NCBI GenBank assembly: GCA_002690925.1
Contig: NZGD01000094.1
Location: 58,330 to 122,329, forward strand
Length of the DNA: 64,000 nt
Reading direction: 5' to 3'
From: Rhodopirellula sp.
GTDB lineage: Bacteria; Planctomycetota; Planctomycetia; Pirellulales; Pirellulaceae
Made by a program: the position numbers and the translations under genes. The notes below the pieces were generated by a model. It was given only the letters and a program-made list of their open reading frames with translations. It had not been told where the DNA came from and did no database searches. Of the stretch, positions 1 through 8,969 are shown piece by piece. How positions within the stretch are numbered: the stretch's first letter is position 1; each line of letters opens with the position of its first letter.

Positions 1-166
1 CTTGAGCTGATTTCGCAACGTCATTTTGTCATTTGCGGAACGCTTTCTGGAGAATTCTGCCCTGTGTACGATTTTGCAGGCTGTCGGTGATTGATTGGAA
101 GGTTTCTGATGCATTACCTTTAACACTTGTTTCTTGATTGTTGTACTAATACACCAGAGTGTGAAA

Positions 167-1012
167 ATGGATACTTGGCCAATTGGCGTCTTTGCTTCCG
201 TGGATGCGGGCTTGGGGGTTGCTTGGGATGTGATTGCACAATTGAAAGTTCCTACTATTCAATTGCATGCGCCGAGTCCCGAAAAAAGGAATCAGGAATC
301 TGCTGAGGCTTTTCGAAAGCAATTGAGTGAGATGGGGGTCCAATGCAGTGCTGTCTTCGGGGGTTTCGAAGGGGAGAGCTATGCAGATATTCCCACGGTA
401 GTACGAACGGTGGGGTTGGTACCGGTCGATACGCGGCAGTCACGACTCAGTGAAATGGTCGAGATCTCCAATTTTGCAAACTGGCTCGGCTGTGACACAG
501 TGGCCTTACACCTGGGGTTCATTCCACATGATCCGCAGGCAGAAGGTTATTCAGATATTGTCGACGTTACACGGCAACTCTGTGATCATTGTGCAGGTCA
601 TGGTCAATTCCTGCACTTGGAAACGGGCCAAGAAACTGCTGATGGTTTGCTTGAGTTCATTAAGCAGGTAGATCGCGAGAATTTGAGAATCAACTTCGAT
701 CCAGCCAACATGATTCTGTATGGGACCGGAGAGCCAATCGAAGCCTTGCAGGCCGTCGGTAATCACGTTCGAAGTGTCCACTGCAAGGATGGTACGTGGA
801 GCGACAAACCCGGTGAGACCTGGGGAGCCGAAGTACCACTTGGCAAAGGGGATGTTGGAATGGAGACGTACCTTCGTACCCTTCAAAAAATCGGGTATGA
901 AGGACCGTTGACTATTGAACGTGAGATTCCGCAGGATCCTGAGAGGCAGATGGCTGAAATAGGGCAGGCAATCGAATTGCTGACCAAGCTTCGGGAAGAA
1001 GTCTTGGGCTAA
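167..1012 (+). CDS. Sugar phosphate isomerase/epimerase-like TIM-barrel protein
   Basis: A 281-residue protein of the xylose-isomerase-like / AP-endonuclease-2 TIM-barrel superfamily, whose members isomerise or epimerise sugars and inositol derivatives using a divalent metal. The likely metal ligands appear in the usual order in the C-terminal half: Glu in HLETGQET, Asp in NFDPANM, His in SVHCKD and Glu in TIERE near the end. There is no signal peptide, so it is cytoplasmic. The ATG at 167 is chosen over an in-frame TTG at 134 because it gives the normal N-terminus (PIGVFASVDAGLG) and GAGTGTG lies just upstream. It stands alone and converges on the kinase gene. The substrate cannot be read from the sequence. 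Confidence 0.8.
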   Translation: MDTWPIGVFASVDAGLGVAWDVIAQLKVPTIQLHAPSPEKRNQESAEAFRKQLSEMGVQCSAVFGGFEGESYADIPTVVRTVGLVPVDTRQSRLSEMVEISNFANWLGCDTVALHLGFIPHDPQAEGYSDIVDVTRQLCDHCAGHGQFLHLETGQETADGLLEFIKQVDRENLRINFDPANMILYGTGEPIEALQAVGNHVRSVHCKDGTWSDKPGETWGAEVPLGKGDVGMETYLRTLQKIGYEGPLTIEREIPQDPERQMAEIGQAIELLTKLREEVLG

Positions 1013-1350
1013 GGCACACCCCGTGACGTGAACTCTGGGGCGAGCAGTGGGTGCAGTGATGCGCCATGCAGCCCTCGGGTAAGCGATGAAGCCAGTTCTT
1101 GCGACCGCATCTTGATCCCCAAGATCGATCATGATCGGTTCAGGTTTCTGATCATCTCCGATCCTTCGTTCAATTGTTGCTTTGGTGCATTGAGATCACT
1201 TTGAGCGGATCACATCTTCGCTCAGCAGGTGTGATGTGATGGTTACTTATTGGTCACATTCTCCGTTGCCAGATGCAGTGTTAGCGGGCGAGCCGGATTT
1301 GACAGACGAACCCGCTCTGTGTCGATTTCAAACCCAACTTGGGTCTGTAC
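1013..1350. other. Intergenic region between convergent genes
   Basis: 338 bases between two gene 3' ends. It holds an inverted repeat, ATCACATC at 1209-1216 and GATGTGAT at 1233-1240 (8-bp arms, 16-nt loop), that could fold as a hairpin on either strand. There is no T-run typical of an intrinsic terminator. No credible gene is seen. Confidence 0.5.
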
Positions 1351-3141
1351 TCAGCCATTACTTTTCGGCATTCCCATTGGGGTACGTAGGACAAATGTAG
1401 CACCACCACCAGCGGTTGGTTCGTAGGTCAGTGTGCCACCGTGGGTATGCGCGGTTTGTCTCGCCAGTGCCAAGCCGAGTCCAACACCCGCTGCAGTTTC
1501 TGCTGCTTGCTCCGCAGATTTGCTGAATGGCTGAAAAATTTTGCGCTGTAACGCCGGGGGCACTCCGGGCCCGTGATCTGCAATCGAGATTATCACCTCG
1601 TGATCAACAATTTCTGCGATTAGCTGCACCGGTGAATCAGACTGGGACTTGGCATATTTGGCTGCATTGTCTATCAGATTGAAGATGACTTGTTCCATCG
1701 CAGGTGGATCTGTTTTCCATCGGCCCTCCGTTGGTGAACTGATATCAAGTGCCATGCCACATTGCTTCAGGCGTCCGATGAGTCGAGGCGTGATGCGATC
1801 AATCCAATCAGGCACCGAGATGACTTCTGTCATGGGAATGGTGGAAGTGCGTTCCAGTTTTGAATAGCGGAGTACGTTGTCGATTAAATGTGTTAGGCGA
1901 TCCGACTCCTGACTGAGTGTTTCCAAATATTCTTTTCGGGCCGCAGGATCGCTCACCATATTACGTGAAAGCAACTCCGTATAAAGTCTGAATGTGGTTA
2001 GAGGCGTTCGCAATTCGTGCGTAACGGCGGAAACGAAGGTTGCTCGACGTTCACTGAGTGCAATGAGTTTTTGGAGAAAGATGGTAGCAATCACTGCTGT
2101 GGCAGACAGTGTTAACCAGGCAATCAATAAAGCATTGTGCGTCGGCGACCAGGTTTCCGGAGTTGAAGTATTACCAGTTGTGACCAAGCGGGCTGGTAAA
2201 GCCGCAAGGGTGACTGCTGGATCCAAATTCTCTTTGTCTCCAACTGGTAAAAAATTTGCATCTGGGATTAGATCCATGATCTCGGAAGCCAGTGAATTCT
2301 TGAGCGCCGCCCAGTCGACCCACACACCATCGAGTCCATCAGGGTTTTCTCGTGCTGGGCGGAGAACGAAAAGTTGATCATTCACCCACAACGTCATCAG
2401 GCGTTTCCCCGACGTACTCCATTGACGAGGCAAAGTGCTGTTTTCAGAACGCGTGGCGTTATTGTCAGATGGGGCACCTTGATTTGAAAATTCGTCTTGA
2501 TAGTTCAATGCAATTTGTTGCTGAACGATCATGTTGCGATTCAATAATTCCAAGTCGCTGCTTGGTAATTGTGACTTGGACTGTGATATTGAATTTGCGT
2601 TCACCCGGTCATCGTATTGCAGTTTGTTGGTGTAGACGTTCACTTTTGTGGTATAGCTGCCTTCCGAAGTGGTTGGTTCAGTCATTCGATCCAGGTTGCT
2701 TATTAGCTGGTTGACTGAATTCATGATCGCAGTTGCAGAGACGGTCTCAGGTAACGACATGAAGTGGTCGGCGTTTTTTGGATGAGGCGTGCTGCCATGG
2801 ATCGAAAATACCGGCTGCGGTCTGCCTTTAGTGCCGTTGAGGATAGTGAAACGCTCTTTAACAAAAGGGGGCTCTGCTTCCACGCCGTCTTGCCCACTAA
2901 GCGGGTCGAGAAGTGTTGCAATGAATGGCCCCAAGCGAGAATCGAGTCGCCACAAAGCGACCACTGTGTCTTGCTGGAGTCGTTCGCGTGCTTGGCTCTC
3001 TTGGCGTTCACGACTGAGACGCAGCGTATGCTCTGAAAGACTAATGAGTCCAATCGTGATGCAGGTCAGAATTAGTGCAAAGAGGCACCAAATCAAAGCG
3101 GGATGTGAAAGTGGATGGCCAGTGAAGTGTCTGATTGTCAT
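1351..3141 (-). CDS. Membrane sensor histidine kinase
   Basis: A 596-residue two-component sensor. TM1 is at about residues 14-34 and TM2 at about 336-358; between them lies a ~300-residue periplasmic domain of no recognised family. The kinase core follows: H-box VTHELRTPL (phospho-acceptor His375), N-box NLIDNAAKYA (488-497), G1 DHGPGVP (522-528) and G2 GVGLGLAL (552-559), so it should be active. The ATG overlaps the stop of the upstream response regulator gene by 4 bases (ATGA), showing translational coupling and a cognate pair. The stimulus is unknown; the large extracytoplasmic sensor suggests an envelope or extracellular signal. Confidence 0.93.
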   Translation of the reverse strand: MTIRHFTGHPLSHPALIWCLFALILTCITIGLISLSEHTLRLSRERQESQARERLQQDTVVALWRLDSRLGPFIATLLDPLSGQDGVEAEPPFVKERFTILNGTKGRPQPVFSIHGSTPHPKNADHFMSLPETVSATAIMNSVNQLISNLDRMTEPTTSEGSYTTKVNVYTNKLQYDDRVNANSISQSKSQLPSSDLELLNRNMIVQQQIALNYQDEFSNQGAPSDNNATRSENSTLPRQWSTSGKRLMTLWVNDQLFVLRPARENPDGLDGVWVDWAALKNSLASEIMDLIPDANFLPVGDKENLDPAVTLAALPARLVTTGNTSTPETWSPTHNALLIAWLTLSATAVIATIFLQKLIALSERRATFVSAVTHELRTPLTTFRLYTELLSRNMVSDPAARKEYLETLSQESDRLTHLIDNVLRYSKLERTSTIPMTEVISVPDWIDRITPRLIGRLKQCGMALDISSPTEGRWKTDPPAMEQVIFNLIDNAAKYAKSQSDSPVQLIAEIVDHEVIISIADHGPGVPPALQRKIFQPFSKSAEQAAETAAGVGLGLALARQTAHTHGGTLTYEPTAGGGATFVLRTPMGMPKSNG

Positions 3142-3848
3142 GGTGTTTTGAGCAATGCTGGGTCTATCATGTAACCTTTTCCACGGATGGTCTTGATCGC
3201 TTCTTTATCGCCGCATGCATGGGTGAGTTTGTCTCTTAAGCGTGCAATGTGCATGTCGACCGTTCGAGTGGTTACGCCTTTTGAATCAATCTGCCAGACG
3301 CCCTGCAGTAATTCGTTGCGATCAATCGCTCTGTCTGGGTTTCTGCTGAGGTAATTCAATAAATCGCATTCCCGTTCGGATAGTACCTGAGTAAAACCTG
3401 TCGTCGCTTTGATTTCACGACTGTTCCAATTGATTTCTCCGTTTGGAAGTGTCAACGAAGGGTTCTGTGCGGATCTTGCTGGAGAGCGTCGTAGTACTGC
3501 TTCTACGCGTGCGAGCAGTTCGTCAACGCTGAATGGTTTGACCACATAGTCATCCGCACCCAGTCGCAGTCCCTTGATGCGATCTTGTTCTTCACCCTTG
3601 GCAGTCAGAATGATTACTGGAAGCGTTGGCTTTTGTAGACGGATTTCAGTCAAAACGTCCAATCCATGTCCTCCGGGTAATACAAGATCCAGAAGTACCA
3701 AGTCGCATGGTTTTCCGATCGCCTTCTCTATGCCGGTATCAGCCCGCTCCGCTTGCCAGACAATGTGCCCAGTGGCTTTGAGTGAATCAACGATTCCACG
3801 TCGGATAGCGGGATCGTCTTCGATTGTGAGAATGCCGGGGGCTGCCAT
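3138..3848 (-). CDS. OmpR/PhoB-family response regulator
   Basis: A 236-residue DNA-binding regulator, partner of the adjacent kinase. The receiver domain (1-120) has the acidic pocket (Asp11, Asp12), phosphorylation site Asp54 in VLLDLVLPGG, Thr82 and Lys104 (KPF). The C-terminal winged helix carries the family signature around RTVDMHIARLRDKL and IRGKGY. The ATG at 3848 is preferred over the upstream in-frame start at 4004 because residues from MAAPGILTIEDD match the normal family N-terminus and the extension overlaps the preceding gene. It sits 41 bases after the secreted hypothetical and overlaps the kinase by 4, so the three form one operon. Targets are unknown. Confidence 0.93.
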   Translation of the reverse strand: MAAPGILTIEDDPAIRRGIVDSLKATGHIVWQAERADTGIEKAIGKPCDLVLLDLVLPGGHGLDVLTEIRLQKPTLPVIILTAKGEEQDRIKGLRLGADDYVVKPFSVDELLARVEAVLRRSPARSAQNPSLTLPNGEINWNSREIKATTGFTQVLSERECDLLNYLSRNPDRAIDRNELLQGVWQIDSKGVTTRTVDMHIARLRDKLTHACGDKEAIKTIRGKGYMIDPALLKTP

Positions 3849-3889
3849 GTTACTCGCCTTGGAATGGAATACCTTGGTTATCTCTTTTT

Positions 3890-5179
3890 CTATTGAGCTA
3901 ATGCTTCTGGAAGTCTTAGTGCCGGAAGGTCTGGTGTCTCGATCCTTCTTTGTTCTTTGATGTCCAGTGCGATGGAGCGATCTCCTAATGATAAGCCTAG
4001 CCATGGATCATTCAGCGGCATCAAAAAGAGCTCTTCATAGATTCGGTTGGTAAGTTTGTCGTAATCTCCTGTTGCTAAATTGCGGGCGTACCAGTCATCC
4101 AGTTTGGGTTGAAGACCGTAAAGATTAAAAAATGAATCCACTTCAGTTTGTGGGGCCAGTGATTCTACCATTCGAAAGAGGTGCAGTTCTGCTGCCATTT
4201 TAAGAGGAGCCGTTCTCATTGCTGCTGTCGCACTGGGGCTGTTCTTCTTTATTTGGTTCGCAGTGGGGTGTGTGGTCGTCGGTTTTATTTGTTCTGCCGC
4301 TGTCTTCCAGCGGGGGTCAATTGGATTCAAATCACTCACCTCCTGGTCGAAGCGAATCGTGAGTTCGCTTTGCTCGCGTCTTTGTTTTGCTCGATTCTGG
4401 TGCCAAAGTTGTAAGTGTTGCTGGAAATCGGTAGCGGGCAGTGACAGACACGTTTTGTGTAGTTCAATGATCGATTTGGCCCAACGCCCAAAATCGGTCG
4501 GGGTGACCAATCCAGGAAGAGCATCAATGACTCGACCTTCCCCAGTAACAGCTAGGTGCACGCTGTTGCCGAGCATCGGTTGGCGCAGTTTTCTCCCGTC
4601 GCCGAAATCAATGGTCACAATGGGGACGTCACGTACGGATTGCCAATGCAGAATGAAATGCTGCTGCAGTAGTTTTGCAATGTACGGGTCGGTGTAAAGA
4701 ATGCGTCGGAAGAAACGGCTGTTGGCACAACTCAAGTCCTCATCCAGATGCCCCAATAATCGAAGGCTAATAATGGGGCGTTTGAATTCAATGGATTTTG
4801 ATTTGGCAACTGCCAACGACTTGTACCAGTAAAGTTGGCATGCACTTGCCTGTTTTTGACCAGCAATGAAGTCAATTTGCTTTTCAAACAAACGCTGTTG
4901 AAGGATATCAGCCGATCCCTGAGAATCAGGTTCGAATGCGCGGAGGGTTGCTGCTAAGCCGGTTGGACCTAAGTCTCTAAGCTGTTTGGCGACTTGGGCG
5001 ATTTCCCAGAGTTGTTCTTGGTTTGGGTTTGGTACTGCAGTGAGATGTGAGAGTTTAGTAGCCAGATTGTCTGCCTGACCGGTATGCAATTCATTATTCC
5101 CACAGACGATTGCAGAGGGAGCTTCCAAGTACAGGGGCAGTAAGATGATGGTAGACCAAAGGCAGATTCGGCTTAACAT
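3890..5179 (-). CDS. Secreted protein with a thioredoxin-fold-like segment, unknown function
   Basis: A 429-residue protein with an N-terminal signal sequence (hydrophobic stretch at 6-24). The middle (about 155-245) contains RRILYTDPYIAKLL followed by a beta-rich segment with VTIDFGDGRKL and DALPGL. That layout recalls thioredoxin-fold proteins, but no CxxC pair is present, so a redox role is not supported. The rest is charged and not recognised. GGGAG lies about six bases before the ATG, a good ribosome binding site in a genome with few. First gene of an operon with a response regulator and sensor kinase, so it may be a signal-modifying or target protein of that system (inference). Confidence 0.7.
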   Translation of the reverse strand: MLSRICLWSTIILLPLYLEAPSAIVCGNNELHTGQADNLATKLSHLTAVPNPNQEQLWEIAQVAKQLRDLGPTGLAATLRAFEPDSQGSADILQQRLFEKQIDFIAGQKQASACQLYWYKSLAVAKSKSIEFKRPIISLRLLGHLDEDLSCANSRFFRRILYTDPYIAKLLQQHFILHWQSVRDVPIVTIDFGDGRKLRQPMLGNSVHLAVTGEGRVIDALPGLVTPTDFGRWAKSIIELHKTCLSLPATDFQQHLQLWHQNRAKQRREQSELTIRFDQEVSDLNPIDPRWKTAAEQIKPTTTHPTANQIKKNSPSATAAMRTAPLKMAAELHLFRMVESLAPQTEVDSFFNLYGLQPKLDDWYARNLATGDYDKLTNRIYEELFLMPLNDPWLGLSLGDRSIALDIKEQRRIETPDLPALRLPEALAQ

Positions 5180-5694
5180 TGTAGACTCCCATGTTCAATG
5201 ATTCCGTGTCAGCGATGTACCGGACACTCCGATGGAATTTTAGGTGCCATCAACGATTTGCACCGTAACGTCTTTGTAACGTGGGAGCTGGCAAAATTAT
5301 CTCGTCCCGAAATTATGCGCGCCAAAGGCATGTTTTATGCTGCCGTTGAAGTGCGCAGCGAGAAACGCATTTTGAATTAAGGTCGGTTTGCTTTTCAGGC
5401 TTCTGACCGAAAAATTTTCATCGGGAAGCACCCATTGAGATGGCCTGCCATCTTGATGGCGGTCAAAGTGTCAAGGGATCGAAGATTCTGCACCTTACTA
5501 GTTCGCACCGTCATTGGTTCGACACATGCGCACTCAACTGGGGGCGATCGACGTAAGGAGATACAATTCAGTTGAGTTTGGCAGAAGAGTCAGTTTGGCG
5601 TCGGTTTTAGGTACAGGAGTCGCATCCCGTTTCCTGTGATGGAAGCGTTACGCAATCGGAATCGGCTCCTCCGTCAGTGGAGATGATTGCTAGC
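5180..5694. other. Intergenic region with no gene recognised
   Basis: 515 bases between the start of the secreted-protein operon and the end of the large TolC-like gene, both on the minus strand. The promoter of the two-component operon should lie here. The only structure noted is GATGGC-CT-GCCATC-TT-GATGGC at 5439-5460, in which the central GCCATC can pair with either flank. A 60-codon frame at 5198-5380 shows no protein-like features. Confidence 0.45.
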
Positions 5695-8550
5695 TTAGTT
5701 TGTCCCATTCGGATTTGCTGTCGGCATTTCAACTGGCAACGGCATCACAGCTGATTCCTGAGTTTGCAATGGCATCGCATCGGTGGGTAGTTTTCCCGTT
5801 TCCTTTTGCAGGCTAGGCAGCTCTTCGTGTGGTATGCCGTCACCAGTGATTGGTCGATCTTTACGGTTTTTATAGACTGAATTCGTGAACTCAGGTTCGC
5901 GGGGAAGCGGGTTGTAACGCAATCCACAGTCATTGCATCCGCAGTCAATTAAACCATCCAGTGTAGTGCCGGGATACTGCAGTAATGTTTCCGGTGAGAT
6001 CTTGCCTGGATCAATCCATAGTCCTTCTGGTGTGAGTTCCATGGTTCCCAAATCAAGATCCAGTGTTCGCCGCACTGCTTCATAGTTGACATAAATTCGT
6101 AGCAGATTGTTTTGTGCGTTCAGCAAAGCGCTAAGAGCTTGAATGGTATTCCGGGCTTCATTTGTGATGCCGCTGTTATTGGCTTGGGGCGTCGTTTCAC
6201 GCAAATCTCTGGCGTCAGCATTGAGTTCAATTTGGTCAGCCGCGATGCCAACCGCCTTGCGGCCGTATTCGAACGTCAACCGGTCACGCATTAGTTGTCG
6301 TATTTCTGCACGCAGGGTGGTCCAGATAGCGTCCTCATACTGGTAGTAATCTCGTTTTTTCTGCTCGTAATTGATAAGGATTCGACGATAGTTGTTGCGT
6401 TCGACTAATCTTGTGATTGGGGCATCCCACTGCAACGCGATATCTAAGTTTCCTGTTTTTGTCAGTCCAGTACTATTAATGTCTCTGGAGCCGATTCCAC
6501 CACGGATGTCCACATTCAAATCGCTTTCGAGATCGTCTGCAACGACCTCAATCTGCCTCCACGCGTCGACAAGCGCTGCTCTTGCGTTGGCATAATCTCG
6601 TCGGTTGCGTCTTGCAATTTCGAACGCGATCTCAGGTGAAATGTCAACTTCTGGCAGGAAAACGCTTTCGGTTCTTGCCTGAGCTTGCAGTAGTTGTAAA
6701 ACCAGAACATCATCGCCTAGGTCAGCAACCAGATTCTGCGAAGCAAGGATCACGTCATCTCTTAAACGACGCGCTAAGTCTCGCGGATCAATATTGCCAG
6801 GCGCGATGTTTTGAAGGCTCCTAAATGATTCTTGTAGTTGATTCAACTTCACCAGATAGGCGTTCAGTCGCATTTCTAGATTCTTGTGACCGTCGACTAA
6901 GTCGACTAACAAACTTGCCAGTTTCGAGGTGTCAAAGATGGACTCGTCGATATCTGATACGTTCAGCAGGCCGCAGATGCTTCCCTGCTCCGCAGTGAAT
7001 AGAGTCTTCATCGTCTCTGCTTGACCGGCACGCTGCGGAATAGCCAATTCAAAATCAGCGATGTCGTTACGGACCTTCGGTAGGTCTGATTTGATGACGT
7101 CACGCAAGAAACTTTCCAGCGGCTTTAATTCAGTCTCCAGTTTTTGAAGTGAGTCAGCCAGTTTCGGCGTCCATTCAATTTGGGAAACTGGTAACCCAGT
7201 GTCTTCGTTGATTTTGAACTCACTTTGTTCCAGAATCTCGATGTTCAGTTCACCGACATTGGCGCGAAGAATGCTTAATTCTTCACGTCGTTTTAGAAGT
7301 CGTTGGTCAATGAGCTCAAATTGCTTCAGGATGGGATCGTCCAGTTCGACGCAGATATAGGGTGGCAGTCCGAGTGTTCGAAGAAATGTGTCGATTTGGA
7401 GTTGAAAGCTCGCCTGTTGGGCAACGAGGCCTGTAAGCGAGTTGTTTAAGTTCTGGCGTGTTTGCGCAACATTCAGACGCTGTGAAACGATTGTTTGTGA
7501 CGCCGGGATTGTTGTTAACAATTCAATCAGTGAGTCCTCGAAGACAAGAAGGATTTCACGTTGGCGTGTGATATTTTCCTGCTGATTGCGGATCTCTTGC
7601 TGCGTCCGCAGAAGACCAATGAATCCACCCGCGTTTGTAAAACCTCTTGGGGAAAGGGAAATGTTTCCAGCTGCTGTCTGGACGTTCACGTTGGCTCGGT
7701 TTCCAGTGGTGATGTCCACATAAAAGCTTCGACGAAATCTCTCAAATGCTCGGACTCCTGCCAGAAGCTCTCGTTCCGATTGTGTCAGCCCCTCCATCAC
7801 TTTGTCGCGGCCGGCGTTGCGTAGCAGTGGCATCAAGAGAGTAAAGTCAAGAACGTTAGCAGTCGTATTTGTGCTGGAGCTGCCTAGATTCCATACAATC
7901 TCATTAGCGAGACCGACCAGTAAGTTCCCCCCCGTTGCAAAGTTGCGGCGCATCCTCATGTTGCGGTCGCCGAACTCCAATTCTGTCGGACCACCGCGAC
8001 TCGTGCCAAGAATGGTCTCAGCGCCCCCAAAGAATTGGGTGTCAAACTGAAAACGCTCACCGCTAACATTGAGTGCGAGAAAGTACAACGCCTCAAGCTG
8101 CTCTTGGTATGCTGGAGATTCCAACAATGCGATCTTTGTGGCATTTTCGGCATTCAGCACCAATACACCGTCCTCGTTTAGCGGCAGGAATTGCCACCAA
8201 TCAGGGCTCTCTGCCGCGTTGGTAAGCCCAGCTGCTTCCCAGAGTGGATAGCCACGTCGGCCATCGACGCATTGCATGTAACGGTAGGACGCTGGATCAT
8301 CCAACGGCATGGGCTGGAAGTCGAGGTCAAACGGATTGAACATGCGGCTTCTGCGATCAACGTCAATCCTCAGCGGCACATTGGGCGGTCGTGCAACTGC
8401 CGCAGCTTTCTGATCAATCAGATGATATGCCTCCATATCTGCCTGCTCACGGTAATACTGCCGGTGACAGCCCAACGCATTAAATGCGGTCAGGGTGAGA
8501 AGGGCGAGCATTCCAAGGTGAATTCGCTGGATAGGTTTCATAAGTCGCAT
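5695..8550 (-). CDS. Very large TolC-like outer-membrane efflux lipoprotein
   Basis: A 951-residue protein with a hydrophobic leader ending in Cys28 (ALGC, an acceptable lipobox), so probably a lipid-anchored envelope protein. Long amphipathic helices with repeated heptads and an NRRDYANARAALVDAWRQIE-type segment, plus TLRAEIRQLMRDR, resemble the TolC/OEP family that forms the outer channel of tripartite export systems. Ordinary TolC proteins are 420-500 residues; here about 400 extra residues, largely helical, are inserted between the two halves. The C-terminus is rich in Pro and Met. The gene is divergent from a two-TM coiled-coil gene. Partner MFPs are not adjacent. The family call rests on pattern and composition. 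Confidence 0.72.
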   Translation of the reverse strand: MRLMKPIQRIHLGMLALLTLTAFNALGCHRQYYREQADMEAYHLIDQKAAAVARPPNVPLRIDVDRRSRMFNPFDLDFQPMPLDDPASYRYMQCVDGRRGYPLWEAAGLTNAAESPDWWQFLPLNEDGVLVLNAENATKIALLESPAYQEQLEALYFLALNVSGERFQFDTQFFGGAETILGTSRGGPTELEFGDRNMRMRRNFATGGNLLVGLANEIVWNLGSSSTNTTANVLDFTLLMPLLRNAGRDKVMEGLTQSERELLAGVRAFERFRRSFYVDITTGNRANVNVQTAAGNISLSPRGFTNAGGFIGLLRTQQEIRNQQENITRQREILLVFEDSLIELLTTIPASQTIVSQRLNVAQTRQNLNNSLTGLVAQQASFQLQIDTFLRTLGLPPYICVELDDPILKQFELIDQRLLKRREELSILRANVGELNIEILEQSEFKINEDTGLPVSQIEWTPKLADSLQKLETELKPLESFLRDVIKSDLPKVRNDIADFELAIPQRAGQAETMKTLFTAEQGSICGLLNVSDIDESIFDTSKLASLLVDLVDGHKNLEMRLNAYLVKLNQLQESFRSLQNIAPGNIDPRDLARRLRDDVILASQNLVADLGDDVLVLQLLQAQARTESVFLPEVDISPEIAFEIARRNRRDYANARAALVDAWRQIEVVADDLESDLNVDIRGGIGSRDINSTGLTKTGNLDIALQWDAPITRLVERNNYRRILINYEQKKRDYYQYEDAIWTTLRAEIRQLMRDRLTFEYGRKAVGIAADQIELNADARDLRETTPQANNSGITNEARNTIQALSALLNAQNNLLRIYVNYEAVRRTLDLDLGTMELTPEGLWIDPGKISPETLLQYPGTTLDGLIDCGCNDCGLRYNPLPREPEFTNSVYKNRKDRPITGDGIPHEELPSLQKETGKLPTDAMPLQTQESAVMPLPVEMPTANPNGTN

Positions 8551-8969
8551 GACCGCCAGAACTGTACAATTCGTCAGGTTAATGAAGATTGCTAATACCG
8601 GATTCGCATATCCGTGCTTTATTCAGTTCGACCGGTTCGACCGATTAATCCAGCAATATGCCCCCCCCGTTACAATCGAGGCCCGGATCGGGTGTCCGCT
8701 GGTGCCGAATGGGTGATACTTGACGGTTTTGTCGGTTCCGAGAAGACTGTGGAGGCAGCAACTGACGTCCTGGATGGACCGGGGAGGCAAATAGTTCGCT
8801 CTTTCACCGTGGTCGCCGAGAAATCCTTGACGTTACAAATAGCCCAACTTACTATCTCTTATAGGCACTTTTTGCCATTCCTCTGAGAAACAGTGCGTTG
8901 ATACAGGTGTGCTGATGCCGATTCAGAAGATGTATCCCCATCTCTTGCCGTGATGATTGCAAAGCGAAC
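8551..8969. other. Divergent intergenic region
   Basis: 419 bases between the large TolC-like gene (minus) and the coiled-coil membrane protein gene (plus). It contains a 9-bp tandem repeat (GTTCGACCG twice, 8626-8643), a run of eight C at 8661-8668, and a sigma-70-like promoter toward the plus gene listed separately. No convincing small gene was found. Confidence 0.5.
8827..8855 (+). promoter_or_regulatory. Candidate sigma-70 promoter
   Basis: TTGACG at 8827-8832 and TACTAT at 8850-8855 are separated by 17 bases, the optimal spacing, and point to the gene starting at 8970, giving a leader of about 110 bases. The -35 matches consensus at five of six positions and the -10 at four of six. Confidence 0.45.

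Noticed and set aside
551..1132. 193-codon minus frame
   Set aside because: It overlaps the TIM-barrel gene with its full set of metal ligands; composition looks like a shadow.
5198..5380. 60-codon plus frame
   Set aside because: No ribosome binding site or protein features; it occupies the promoter area of the two-component operon.
5439..5460. Alternating GATGGC/GCCATC palindrome as an attenuator
   Set aside because: No leader peptide or downstream terminator hairpin accompanies it, and the gene it would control is on the other strand.
8626..8643. tRNA T-loop-like GTTCGA sequence
   Set aside because: No surrounding cloverleaf; it is part of a 9-bp tandem repeat.
8614..8886. 90-codon plus frame in the divergent region
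   Set aside because: It spans a poly-C tract and the candidate promoter, and has no domain or good start.
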